A DNA stretch of 64,000 bases from Choristoneura fumiferana (Eukaryota; Arthropoda; Insecta; Lepidoptera; Tortricidae). Positions 11,263 to 23,600 of this stretch are shown here, piece after piece. Position numbers and translations under genes: made by a program. How positions within the stretch are numbered: the stretch's first letter is position 1; every line of letters starts with the position of its first letter. The notes beneath the pieces are model-generated. The model was not told the origin of the DNA, did no database searches, and was given only the letters and a program-made list of their open reading frames with translations. The DNA lies in contig NC_133490.1 in assembly GCF_025370935.1 (NCBI RefSeq), forward strand, positions 7,758,393 to 7,822,392, read 5' to 3'.

Positions 11263-11955
11263 TGTTGATACCTAGCTTAAAAATTGTTTTTTCTGTTCGA
11301 TAATATGCATTGTAAATCGATTGGTTTTGTCAAACTCAACTTTGTCCAAAAATAAAAGTTATGATGTTTCTATAGCACGCAAAATAGGACGATCTTTGTA
11401 CTATTGTTTTATTGTTTACTGCATGTTTTTTGATGTGTCAAATAAAAGTATGCCATATAAAATGATTCTTTCTTTGTTTCTTTCTTACCAATACGAGTGT
11501 TTTGTTTATGACAATTTTCGCCCAAACACGGCAATTGAAAATTCTACGCTGGCAACATTTCCTTATAAGGCGATACCACAATACGGTTACGATTGGTACG
11601 ATGAACAACCCAATTTGACACTGTAATAACTCAAGCATTTCTCGTTATGAAATTACACCCGAAGTGCTGTTTATCGCGAATGTTAATTGGCCAAAATTTG
11701 GTATCGGTATCTGGTTTCTGGGGCGCAAATGAAGATAACGTTAATCATTGTCGCGTGTATCGCAGAGGACCATTAAGTGAAGTGTAATTGCGTACGCTGA
11801 CAGACTTTTGTGTCATAATTCTGTTTTTTGAGTTAATAAATTTGTATAGTATTTCTTTTTTTGGTGCCGTAATAATGTGTAATTTGGGAATTAATCGTAA
11901 ACAATGGTAATTTCTTTCTTGGAAACAATATTCCTTAACCTTTCTTTGGGTGTGT

Positions 11956-12019
11956 AAATATTGGTTCGGTACAGGAAAGATGGTATAAAATATTGGTTCG
12001 GTAAAGGAAAGATGGTATA
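11956..12019 (+). repeat. Tandem duplication, 2 x 32 bp
   Basis: The unit starts AAATATTGGTTCGGTA and ends GATGGTATA. The two copies differ at one base (CAGG versus AAGG), so the duplication is recent. Confidence 0.95.
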
Positions 12020-12348
12020 AAAATAGCATATTATGTTGCGTATGTAAACAAGAATGTTTCCCGGTTTAAATACAAAATAAAATGTTTGTCCCTTTGCAAA
12101 CCAGGTTTCGGTATCCGGTATCTGTCTTATTAACCATTATCCTTGCGTGGTGAATTATTTAGCTTAACATTTTAATGGGAAACTGTAGAAAATCAAGTTA
12201 TTAGAAGGTTAGTCGATTTTAACTATGATTATATTGTACGGAAACGAAGAAAACACATGTACTTAGCTCTTTTTATTTTCATTCAGTTGGCATTTCACTA
12301 GGATGAAATTATGGGTAAGGTAAAATAGTACGTGCTTTATGTAGTCAT

Positions 12349-12437
12349 GTATATACGTCCCACTGCTGGGCACAAGCCTACACGCAGAACGAGAGGGCTT
12401 GGCTTGTAGTTCCCTCGCGGCCCTAGTAGATTGGGAC
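12349..12437 (-). mobile_element. SINE family A 3'-tail fragment
   Basis: GTATATACGTCCCACTGCTG ... GAGAGGGCTTGGC ... GTAGTTCCC matches the tail of SINE A. Confidence 0.7.
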
Positions 12438-12978
12438 CTTGTTTGTGGGTACAAACTTTATATTATCAAGCTTTATTAAATTAAAACTTAAACATAAATC
12501 GTAATATCGAACTCGTGTTTTTTCTGGTCAAGAGTATCAATTATATACTAAACGACTATCACTTTTCACAAGTGTCAAGTTTTGTGCGCGTAAATTAAAT
12601 ACGTAGTACAAAACACAACAAGCCAGTTATAACCTTTTTAGCACATCACTACACAAGACAGTAGGTATTATCACATTTGTTTCGCACGCAATTAGATCCC
12701 CGCCCGTTACTGGCCGAGAAAACTATAGTCGTCATGTTCTAACTCAAGGGAAATGTATCGTTGTCCCGCTCGCTCTGATTGCGGATCTTGTTGACGTTTG
12801 ATTGGGGATTTCTATCTGATTTGTTGGAGTTTACTTTACCTGTTTGGACGTTGGTTTAAGCTAGGGTTGCCACTGCAGAACATAATAATAAAATGAATAG
12901 AAATATTATTGCGTGCATTATTCGGTTAGCCCCAGTTCGCGGTCTTAAAATTTCGATGAAATTTGGGCGCAAAAATCG

Positions 12979-13143
12979 GGTGACACTATTTACCGCACGT
13001 ACAATACCGACATGGAAATACCGACCCGATATTTCGTGTACGCGCCCATAGAAACTTTTGTTAGTTTGACACCAATTTGTATGGGCGTAGACATGAAATA
13101 TCGGGTCGGTATTATCCGTGCCGGTAAATAGTGTCATCGCCCC
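12979..13143. mobile_element. Palindromic MITE, possibly hAT-like, with 8-bp target duplication
   Basis: Left arm GGTGACACTATTTACC...CCGACCCGATATTTCGTG and right arm CATGAAATATCGGGTCGG...GGTAAATAGTGTCATC are inverted copies. AAAAATCG flanks both ends (12971-12978 and 13144-13151), the duplication length of hAT transposons. The left arm carries a small internal duplication (ATACCGACATGGAAATACCG) and lacks a few terminal bases found on the right. No coding capacity. Confidence 0.7.
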
Positions 13144-13550
13144 AAAAATCGATCTAGCTGGGTCACATGTCACATCCCCATCTCTGTGAGAAAAACATGT
13201 TTTAATTGGAAGCTAATTTTAGGGTTAATTAGATGATGAGCTATAGGCAGCCGAATAATAGGTATACATTGCTGGAAACACATAAATCTCGAGTTAGCGT
13301 TAAGCTCAGTTTAGTAGTGTCAAATTGTATGGAACTGTCAAGCTTAAGCCTGGATTAACTACTAAATCTCGATTTATTTTTTCCTGCAAGACGGCCTTCC
13401 TTAGTGTGCATTTTTACTCCCGCTATAACAAATACAAAACAAATTAAAGAGGGGTCTATACAAAAAGTATTAGTTTTGTTTTAGTTTTATCTCTTTAACG
13501 CTTATACCTAGTGCCATCCACGAAGACGCGTGATTTTGTCAAAATTAGTC

Positions 13551-13652
13551 ATTTTTTATTCGACTGGATGGAAAACGAGCAAGTGGGTCTCCTGATGGTA
13601 AGAGATCACCACCGCCCATAAACATCTGCAACGCCAGGGATATTGCAGTGCA
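13551..13652 (-). mobile_element. Poly(A)-tailed retroelement 3' end
   Basis: The inverse of the 3' end at 41190-41394: starts with a T run (poly-A on minus), then CGACTGGATGG, GAGCAAGTGGGTCTCCTGAT, GATCACCACCGCCCATAAAC. Confidence 0.75.
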
Positions 13653-15829
13653 GATACATTAATGACATTGTAATAAGAACCACGGCACGCGTCATCGTGA
13701 ATGACTCTATCTATACACATACAAGCCTCAAACTCGGAATGGTAATAGGTATGTATGTACCTAGAGATAAAATAAATATACTTTGACTGTGTACGGTAGG
13801 TGTAGGTACCCTCTTTGATGTTTTCTCATAATAATTATTATTTATTTATTTAATCAGAAAACAAAGATCCACATATAATTAGTGGTTTTAGGTACTTATT
13901 ACATTGTGTTTATGATGATGATTGTGATGTAGTGTTTGTGTTTATGCTATGTGATATTCGCTCGGTCGACAACAGACTTAAAAATCTTAAAATAGTGTAA
14001 AGATTCCGTACACGCATAAAATATGTGACTTCATTCCATTCAAATTAATTCATGCCTCATTTACTCAACGAGATGAAGCCTGCGTTTGACTAAACAAAAA
14101 AAAAAACATACAGGATGCTCCGAAACGTGTTACCTCTTGCCATAGAACACGTCCGGGCGAATTTCAATAAGCCGAAACGACGATAATTTACAGTTATTAT
14201 CCTCGCTGACCCCGCAAAACACCCACTGTACCGACGCAGGCGCTGTCACATAAAAAAAACTGGCATGACAAGAAAAAAAAGCTATATTTAAATTTCGACC
14301 TTAAATTCAACTGTTGAGATCGAGTGTCGGTTAGCGTTAAGCAGCAATGGTGAGCGTCCGATACGAAAAAGAAGCTTTATTTCAGAAGTGAGAAAGCTTA
14401 AAGTGAATTATGGTAATGAATTATAATATCAAACAATTCCATTTTCAATTTTAAACCGTTAATCTAAAGTCGAGTTTAGCTTGGGTATAATTCTTTTTTT
14501 TAAGGAAGGATATCGTTTGACTCGAGTCTAGTTTGAGCCTTAAAGTTTTTGTATAGAGTTTAAAAAGGTTTAAAAGAGGTTTATTTTCAAAAAAGGATAG
14601 ATCTCGTTTGGTTCGTACCTGCGCCCGCGCAGACGAGCCTGTATTTATGGCGCCTCGTGCACCGTTCAGATACCGAAACCACGTGGTTTCTGGTTTTGGT
14701 TTTGAACACGTTGCGATTATTACGCGATTATAATTTTGACGGCAGATTTTTAGTTAGTGGTTAGGTTAGCTGCTTGATTTTATTTTATGTTTGACTCAAG
14801 GAAATATTAATGGAAAATAATTTTTGAACCCCCCTAAAAATGCATAAGTATTTCTCATTAAGCGTAGTTTTAATTTTTACTTTGTAATATATTCAAATTA
14901 ATAGCTTTAAAACTGTTATACATTTGTGACAAAAATGACAAAATTCCATCTCATGTTAATGGCCAGTTGAATGTTTATTCTTTCACATAATAATCAAAAC
15001 ACATTGATTAAAAAAAATCACTTGATTATTCGAACATTGAGGGTTGAAGTATGACGGCTTCATCGAGTAAATTATTGATTGAAGAAATTATGTATTTGCA
15101 TAATAATAAAAGTCCAGTTTTTACTTTCAGGGACTATCCTTTTGACCGAATACCTATTGGAATATTTTAAGAAAGAAAGAATGAAGACATTTATTCACAT
15201 TCACAAAGACACCCAAATACAACAAAATTAAAAAGAGAAAAAAAAAATAACATCACACAAATAAAACAAAAAATTACAAAAATGAAAACATTTTACATTG
15301 TTTCTATTACGTTTTTATGTTATAGAAACAGCCAATATTATTCCTGTAGGTACGCTATAATAGTCTTTAAACATAAGACTTTTTTGTTTAGATCCGCCTT
15401 AATTCAAATCAAGCAAGACCTTACTAGTTTTTTTAAGAACACCCTAGCTAGTCTAGCATCTTCATAGAAGCAAAAAAAGATGGCGACAGGAAACTCGGAC
15501 GTTTAGCGATGATTAATAACTGTCTATTCGATGACCAGTCGAATCTTCCCTCCTTTTCTAACGCGCACGAGTGCGAGAAGGACGCAGTTATGATTGAGTG
15601 CATTGGTCTCAAAGTTTGGGCCAATTCTGAGTAAATTATAGGCTTAATTGCCTTGTTAGTTGGTAAAGTATTGGAATATCGAATGTCGATGGTTTTGGAG
15701 GAAGTTGTTTGTAAGATGACGTAATGATTGTCTTTTCATTCAAATCGGTGAGATGTAAAGTAAAGCGCTATTATGGAATCGTTAATTTATATTTTCTCGA
15801 GGTCAATCGTCGAATCCAGTTCGGATGGG

Positions 15830-15833
<4 letters not shown>

Positions 15834-15862
<29 letters not shown>
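15834..15862. repeat. (GT)n microsatellite
   Basis: Uninterrupted GT run of about 14 units. Confidence 0.95.
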
Positions 15863-15863
<1 letters not shown>

Positions 15864-15922
15864 CAGTGATGACATATGTATCAGAGACGTGGTTCAACCA
15901 TAAAAGAGAATAGAATCACTAA

Positions 15923-16063
15923 GGGGCTATTTCACCATCCATTGATTAGTGTTAACTGACGGTTAAATGTGATGCCGTCTCTATTTGTTTTGTTCGAATA
16001 GACGGAGATGGCATCACATTTAACCGTCGGTTAACGCTAATCAATGGATGGTGAAACAGCCCC
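15923..16063 (-). mobile_element. Palindromic MITE, PIF/Harbinger-like, copy 1
   Basis: The whole 141 bp folds on itself: GGGGCTATTTCACCATCCAT... pairs with ...ATGGATGGTGAAACAGCCCC. It is flanked by TAA on both sides (15920-15922 and 16064-16066), the TWA target preference of PIF/Harbinger. The asymmetric loop word TTCGAATAGACGG shows it is inserted opposite to the copies at 43198 and 44499. Confidence 0.8.
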
Positions 16064-16394
16064 TAAGTGTATAAAAGATTTCTTAATCAATAAAGCTCTA
16101 TAAGCTCTTGCGAAAACGTTTTAAACCCACAACCAAATATTATGGTATGAGAGATAACAGTGACATGACGCGCAAGATAACGTAGAGCATACGTCTTAAG
16201 TTTAAAGCTGCAACTGATAAGTTAAAAGGGGAGCGTATTTTCAGAAATGCTGCTCTTATAAAAATGTTAAGAGTAAGAATTAAATGACAGCACCACTTTC
16301 TTATGTGTACCATTTCTGGTGTAAAATTCTTGAATATGGCAACAATATCGTAAAGTGAAAGATAACCCCTCATCTGGCATTATTATGTTTGCTC

Positions 16395-16555
16395 GAAATT
16401 CACTTAGCATAACACGTACTAACCTTTTAGCAGAACATTACTTCGCATAAAATGACCTTGGCATAAGAGATATTTCGCCTAAGACTCACTTCGCATACCA
16501 AAACCATCGCACTATTTTTGCAAAAGCCCCACGCAGAATTGCTAGCAGAAAAATA
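16395..16555 (+). repeat. Degenerate minisatellite (ACTTCGCATAA-like words)
   Basis: Variants CACTTAGCATAAC, CTTTTAGCAGAAC, ACTTCGCATAAAA, CCTTGGCATAAG, TATTTCGCCTAAG and ACTTCGCATACC recur every 17-25 bases. The spacing drifts, so it is a loose array rather than a clean tandem repeat. Confidence 0.65.
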
Positions 16556-17401
16556 GGTTAGGTTAGAACTGTGACGGACTTATGCGGTTTTTGCATACAA
16601 ATCAAGATTCTACATTCAGTTTCCGTTTTATTCTCGTCATTGTCGCATTCAGGCATGTTTTTTTTTCAGCTGTTGGCAATACAATCGTAAATAAAATATG
16701 CTGCGAACTCGCTCATCAAACGAATTTGTAAAGTAGCCAATTCTCGTGAAAAAATAGCCGAATTAGCCGATTCTCGAGTTCTTCGTACTAAGTAACAAAA
16801 TGCCGAAGCTATAATAAACACTCAATCGAGTAGGTACTTTACTTCAGCCTAAATTAAGAACTACATGAACTAAATAGAAACTATTACTTGGTCACGGTTG
16901 TACCACGGAACCCTGCTGCGTCGAGTGGCACAAATTGGGGGTAAGTGCCTATTTGGGGGTGGAATTAAGTAATTTCCCAAACAGCTCTCCAATGGTTAAC
17001 CACTTGTGCTGGCAATCCTTGTAACGCTTCTAGTTTTTAATGCCTGTTTTTGTCTGGTTTCTAAATACAGCGTTTTTTACTAGCTTTCGACATTAACTGT
17101 TGCACTCAGAGACGTAATGTAGGATAAGAAATGGTAGTAGTGTCATGTAGTTTAGGTGACAATACAAGTACAGCTAACAAAAAGTACAGTCAGCAAAAAA
17201 AGCTTGTATTAAAAATGAAATTTTACCAAAAACTTATTTCAAGATAATCCATAAAGATTATATTTGAACAAATTAAAAAACTGCTTGGTTTTACCCCATT
17301 GTAGATACAATGTACCCACAGAAACTAAATTACATACCAACATTTGGAATTTTTCCTTACCTTTTCATAATCCATTTCGCTATTTCTTTCGCTGATGCAA
17401 T

Positions 17402-17462
17402 CGTCATCATCATCATGTTAGCCGTAGGACGTCCACTGTTGGACATAGGCCTAGGCCATAGT
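17402..17462 (-). mobile_element. LINE 3' tail fragment
   Basis: TCATCATCATCATGTTAGCC then GTAGGACGTCCACTGTTGGA, CATAGGCCTAGGCCAT is the inverse of the LINE tail (ATGGCCTAGGCCTATGTCCA...GATGATGATGA). Confidence 0.8.
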
Positions 17463-18504
17463 TGACAGATGGGAATTTGGGAATTCAACATGACCATTAG
17501 TAGCACAAAGGTTTGGGTTCCTGGTACGTAATCCAGTTTCCTCAACTGTACATAAAAAAATAAACTACTCTTAATTCTCCTGTCCCAGGATCCTGAACTT
17601 AAGAGGAACGTACATACATATAAAATGAAATTGTATGTGTCTACAGTTTGTATGGAACTGCCAGTCATGCATTCTAACGAAGGTTGTGTTTTTATACATA
17701 GCTTTGTGGGGATAAGGGCGGTGGCACACTTCAGGAAGCGTCCTTTACGAGTATAGTTTCGAAAAATAAAGTTTTGACCAAGTAGAGAAAATGCAGGCCT
17801 TTTGGCAAGTTCTTTATTTCACGTCATTTCGTTATTTTAACTTTTTTTTTTTACCTTTTATTTTTTCCTAAATACTGACGCTTGATCGCTTTTTGTTATT
17901 TGTTGATATCCACCATATTTATCTTGATTATTATTCTAAGGTCCGAATGTTTAAACGTCATAGAAAAACAACGAAGACAAAAATAATGTCCTAAACGTAG
18001 GACTACGGAACCCCTTATATAGTTTTTTATTTTATTGTTTGTGGTTGTAACGGCAAAAGAAATACAGATTGTGTATAAATTTCAGCTGTATATCTTAATG
18101 GTTTTCGAGACACAACTCTGTGACAGGCTGACAGACAGCGTAGCGGCAGTACCCAATAGGGTTCTGTTTGTCACCCTTCGGATATAGAACCCTAGAAAAG
18201 CTCAATAGCATAGCTACGCGTGTGCCCCAGACCAACAAAACTTTTATTTGTTTCCCCAACGCGTTTGTTTTCGTCCAAATTTAAAAGGTTTCCTTTGATC
18301 TGTACGGTTTCTTGAAAGAATGGACGGTATATTTCCCTTTGGTTTTTCACCGTAATTGTTCGGCGAGGCGTGGACGGTGGAATAATGAATATTGTAATTG
18401 TTTATATGGCGCCATGATTGATTTGAAACATTTGCGCTTAAGGCCAATAATTATGAGAAATGCAATCAACGATGACTTTGATTCGCGTATGTTATATTGG
18501 TTTT

Positions 18505-18590
18505 ACAATACAACACAATAACTCTCTTTATTGCACATAACACATAGTAGGTAAGCAGTACAGAAAACAGAGGTATATACACAAAGATTA
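18505..18590 (-). mobile_element. Retroelement 3' end with poly-A signal
   Basis: The minus strand gives a sequence ending ...GTGCAATAAAGAGAGTTATT with the words CTCTGTTTTCTGTACTGCTT upstream. This resembles a common lepidopteran LINE 3' end carrying AATAAAG. The class is uncertain. Confidence 0.45.
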
Positions 18591-18604
18591 ATTAGCTTAT
18601 ATTT

Positions 18605-19363
18605 TTAACCCCGACGCAAAAAGAGGGGTGTAATAAGTTTGACCGCTACGTGTGTCTGTCTGTGGCACCGTAGCTCTTAAAAGGGTGAACCGATTAAAAT
18701 GCGGTTTTTTAAAGCAGGTTTTCTAGCGATGGTTCTTAGACATGTTTTATCAAAATTAGTTTAGCCGTTTTTGAGATATTGAACTTTGAAGTGACAATGT
18801 CGGGAGTTTTTCAACTTTGTTGGTTAGGTTATAATAGACTATCGCGGTCATTATATTAATTCATCATCATCCCAGCCTATATACGTCCCACTGCTGGGCA
18901 CAGGCCTCCTTCAGAACAAGAGGGTTTGGGCAGTAGTTCCCACGCGGGCCCAGTGCGAATTGGGAACTTCACACGCACATTGAATTGCTTCGCAGGTTGT
19001 GCAGGTTCCTCACGATGTTTTTTTCACCGCAAAGCTAGTGGCACCCCTCTTTTTGCGTCGGGGGTTAAAATCACAGACACCAACAAACTTTTTTTTACTT
19101 AATGTTTTTATGCAATTCTTTTCAAATAGGTAAGCTTTTCAAACATTTACTATTATAACCTAACCAACATAAAGTTGGAAAACCCTCGACTTTGTCACTT
19201 CAAAGTTCAATATCTCAAAAACGGCTGAACCGATTTTGATAAAACATGTCAAGAACCATCGCTAGAAAACCTGCTTTCAATAAAAAAACGCATTAAAACA
19301 CCGGTCAGACAGTACACATAGCGGTCAAACTTATAACACCCCTCTTTTTGCGTCGGGGGTTAA
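18605..19363. mobile_element. TTAA-bounded long inverted-repeat composite (piggyBac-like ends)
   Basis: An arm at 18605-18837 starts TTAACCCCGACGCAAAAAGA and an inverted arm at 19149-19363 ends in TCGGGGGTTAA; each is about 215-230 bp. A third terminus of the same type (CACCCCTCTTTTTGCGTCGG, then GGTTAA) lies at 19042-19068. TTAA at every terminus followed by CCC recalls piggyBac-type targets. No transposase is present. The loop contains a SINE piece. It can be read either as one foldback element with an internal insertion or as two elements that joined. Confidence 0.75.
18861..19036 (-). mobile_element. SINE family A, 3' two-thirds
   Basis: CATCATCATCCCAGCCTATA ... TGCTGGGCACAGGCCTCCTT ... 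GGAACTTCACACGCACATTG ... CACGATGTTTTTTTCACCGC. This is the tail plus body of SINE A, lying within the inverted-repeat composite. Confidence 0.85.
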
Positions 19364-19820
19364 AAACAAAATTCGCATGTTTTGCTAAGTCAATCATTGT
19401 ATTTAATTTCCAACTCTAGTTGCGCTTCACCGTTTTTAGAAGAAAATGAAACTGACAGAAAAACGGCCATGTAAATATTTAAATAGTATGCAACCTCGCT
19501 AAAATAGTTATGTAGATGACAGGTGCATTCGTAACTTTTAGACTGGACACAGTGGAAAAAGAATTAAAAATATATTTAGCTTTGAAGGAAGAATAGTGGG
19601 GATAAACGCTACAAGAAATATTACCTAACTATGCAGAAATGATCCTCAAGGAATGGTCTAACTCGCCACAAAACTTATGTTCTAATTTGTACAACGGACA
19701 TTAAAACCTTAGTATGCTGAGGAATTTCTTGGTGGACTATATCTCATCATCAAAAAAAAAAATTTTTTTGCCATACGTTCACAAGTATAGGTATGCAAAT
19801 ATATGTAAAATATGAAGTTG

Positions 19821-19920
19821 GTCATCATCAGCCATAAGGCGTCTCCCCTGCTGAACAATTGCAATGACCTCTGCCGTAGAACGCCACCTTGCATCCACCG
19901 GTTGCCCGCAACTCTAAGAC
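19821..19920 (-). mobile_element. LINE tail fragment, 'GTTGCGGGCAACCGGTGG' family
   Basis: GTCATCATCAGCCATAAGGC ... CTGCTGAACAA ... CATCCACCGGTTGCCCGCAA. Same family as 41728-41842 and 32238-32480; inverted, ends in an ATGATGA-type tail. Confidence 0.75.
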
Positions 19921-20501
19921 TATATCTAAGAGTAGTAAAATAATTCCTTGCCCAATACCAAAGTGTTTAGGTACCATAACATACAGACCTTTGAAATTCG
20001 ATCGTCAAACACAGGTACGGTCAACAGCGGTGTTTGCTCGCTACCGGTGTTGGCCACACGCGTGCGTTGGCAAACAACGCCTCCTTCACGTGGATTTTTG
20101 GGATAGGGTCGGCAAAACAGGCATTTTTTTCTTGGGGTTTAGGACATAAGACATTGTAAAAAATGCCTGCGTGGATTGGTACAGTAGGTAGGTAAGTCGC
20201 TCGGGACTCCACGGTTTTCATCGTTTTCATGAAGATTTAAATGAAAAAGAAGAAAACCGATATTTTATTTCGAGTTCCGAACGACATTAGCGAACTAGTA
20301 AAAGTGTACGTCAGTGATCTAAACATTTATCAAAACCCTGCCTAAGCCTTTTTTTTTAATTATACTCCTTAACAACACAGAAAAACCATAAAAGTATTCC
20401 GATATTCCCACGGGATAGGAAAGATGACGCCTGTAAAATCTCGAAGTTATCTCGGGCTAGGTATAAATACATAGATATAATGTGCTATACTAAATATGTA
20501 A

Positions 20502-20614
20502 AGGCTGAGGTCTCCTCACGGAATTACGAACTGGGAATTTTGCACCATAGATTTTTTTCACATTTTCGTGCAGGCCTCACGATGTTTTTCTTCACCAAAG
20601 CTCAATGTAATTTT
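20502..20614 (-). mobile_element. SINE family A body fragment, diverged
   Basis: GAATTACGAACTGGGAATTT, GTGCAGGCCTCACGATGTTT, TTCTTCACCAAAGCTCAATG follow the SINE A order with deletions. Confidence 0.5.
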
Positions 20615-23600
20615 TAAATTTTAAATCTCAAGATTTAGAATATCAACCACTAAATCTTCATTACACAACGTACAACGTAAATGAAAACCACGATGCAATT
20701 TTCAGGAAATTTCATGAGGATTTAGTAATTATTTAGAGGAGCGAAGCCGCGAATAAAAGTCAGCATTTTACTAATTTCATAAATTTACAGTTTTTTAAAA
20801 AATAATATAATTCCGGTTGTTATGCAATCGCTACCGACGCGGGCGCACCGCCGCGGGCGTTGTGTGCATCACGCATAGCTTTTATTTTCCAGTTAACTCG
20901 ACTTGTTAGCCCGTCTGTCTGTTCGTCGCTAACTTGTTGTTAGACCTCCCTTTTGATTGTTTTTTAGTTTATAATCGGGTATCATTGTTCAAATAGGATT
21001 TTTTTAATTATCATTTAATGATAAGCTGGCATCGTCTGACTATTCTGACTCAATAATAAAAAAAGTACGTATTTAGTGAAAAACTTAAGAATTGGACCCT
21101 TTTGTATGTGACAGTGAACTCAGTCATTTTTTGAATTTGGAACTTGATCTTTTCTATACGCACACATTTACTATACTGCTTACTACATGCAAGCTTTTTT
21201 TTTTTTTCAATACAGATTAAAAAAACCTGCATACTGCGAGTCGGTCTCTCAACAGATGGATGGATGATCAAACAGTGCTGTCTTAGCACTCATACAAATC
21301 CTATGTTTGTAGAATCGTATAACGAAATATGACATGAAAAGAGTAGTAACAATTACATCTTCACTATACACGTGAACATAAACAGCCAACACTTTTCAGT
21401 TTCGAAAAAAAAAGTACTGACCACAAACCAGTTTTATTTTTTATTTTATCCCATCCTTGTCATGTTTTCGGCCAGCAACGTGTTACCGTTGACAATTTTT
21501 TTTTTCGTTCGATATCTGTGGTTGATTTACATTTCTCTCCGGCCATTCTATAGTTAATAGCCTTAAAACGTGGGTGGCCTGCGAATCCAGTTATTCGATG
21601 TAAACCTCACACAATAGGGCTGGGGATTTAAAAAAAAGAAATTGGATGGAAAATACAATGCCGTTCAGAAGCGCATTAGTTGTTCAGAGTAAAGTGTAAG
21701 TAGTCATTAAAAATAAAGTGACACATATATCGTCCCATTTCCCAAAATTGAATACATTTTTACTGACAGAATTACGAAAATGATGTTAATAAAAAATAAT
21801 ACCATTATGCTAAGTAGGTAGCTCATATTTTCCTTGCTATTAAACATTATAGAGTAATAAAAACGGTTACGAAAATAAGGCGATTAAAACTCATAGCTTA
21901 TTACCAGACATATCATACTGCGGTTTTATTACAATGTACCGATGCCCCCATGCCCTGTCAAACATTTATGACTACCCTTAACCCTTAAAAAATCACCCTA
22001 TTGTAACCCCCGAGTCGCCTCATAACACCCCAACTATTAGTAAAGTATTATCCGTAACTGGCAACACTAATCGCTCATTAGCGAGTTCCGGCGTGGGGTT
22101 GCCCACTTATAAAAATAATCACCCCGAATCATTGTGGGAACGGAGTGCATCTTTTTGGCTGTCAATGCAATTTGCGTAAGCTGCTGTAATTGGGTTTTGG
22201 ACCTGAAAATAAATAAAATATACTAATACATACATATTCGTCGTTATTATTTATCGCCTATTAATTGAATGTAAAAAAAAAACTATTTTGGATTATATGA
22301 AAAAAAAGGACCTGGCCACATCGCAACGCATTCCTTACGCCATTAACTTTTTAACGATGTACGAAATTTTGCTCAATTAATTAAAAATCGAACCGGAGTT
22401 CCATTTTCAAATTCTTCCCGTCGATTTGCCGAACACTGATTCTCGGGGATGTAATGGGTAATATTATATGGAATGGGCTTTTTACAACTAAGCGATGCAA
22501 GAGCAGAACTGGTTTGGAATACTTTTATGCCCTTTTTATTTTATTGAGCTTAGTCCCGGTCTTATTTCACATTATTTTTATTATTACGACACGATTACTG
22601 ACCTCTTGTTTTTCGGTCGCGGACGCTTTTGAGAACATTTCTTCGAATTGTGCGCGAGATAAAATGCGTATATTTTTCGCTGTAGAGGGAATAAAACTGT
22701 GTTACCAGGTTCGCGAGCGCAGCAAGGTTATTGTCCCAGAGTCAAGGGCGTAGAGAAACAATAAGTCATAAAAGAAATTTCATGTGGCATGGGAGAAGTA
22801 ATGAGTTCCCGAATACGGCCTCTCGACCTAATGGACCGGCCGGGAAAAAAAAACTATATTTTAAAAGCCAAGGCAGTCGCCGTAAAATTAAAAAGACAAA
22901 TTATTGGACGTCTTCGTGGAAGCCAGCCTTTGTTATCTCACAAGTGTTTTTCAAGAGTTCTGTTTATTTTCCTACCCACTCGCGCATGCAAGAACTGCAT
23001 CCATTCATCTCTGTCGATCTTGTTAGCGGAGGGCGTCCTAACAGGGCGTAACAGTCGCCTCTGCGGTTACGTCATTCTGACACTTTCAGCTTTCATAACA
23101 AGGTCTGTTATTGTGTATACATGTTGTTTTTACGGTGTACGGGACGAGTCCTTTAAAGGGCGTAACTGTAACTCGTTGTGTAGCGTGATATCGATTTATG
23201 GGGGTTGGTATAAGCGTCCATTTTGTTTAATTGGTCCCTGTTTGATACCTCATTCGTTTCGACACGCTTCAAGCATTTTGTGTGCTTTTAAATCTCACTG
23301 TGACGTTAAAAAAGAAGCTTAAAGTTCAGTGTAGTTAAAGCGTGTTTTCCGTTGAGGCAGTCCGGTAAATTTTTAGGAACATTAGCATAATCATCGTTCG
23401 TATTTGATGGAGCAGGTGTGTTGTGTATCGGCTTATTCTCGGTTTTATAATAAAATCTCGTTATATCTCGTATGTTTATGAGATTACAGCGTCCGAATAA
23501 AGTATTGTTAATTAATCGACCTATGGTATCGATATCGATTTAATTTTATCGAATTCTTACGTTTATTTGTAATGCATTATGTTTTTTTGGTCTTGTTTTG

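Noticed and set aside
6823..13820. TCF-like binding words (ACATCAAAGG at 6823, CTCTTTGATG at 13811) suggesting pan autoregulation
   Set aside because: Nine-base matches are expected about this often by chance in the window, and no GCCGCC-type helper site lies beside them.
22789..23322. Longest open frame in the window (177 codons, plus)
   Set aside because: The peptide resembles no family, lacks domain-like pattern, has no splice or promoter context and lies inside an intron on the other strand. Probably chance in a locally GC-richer block.
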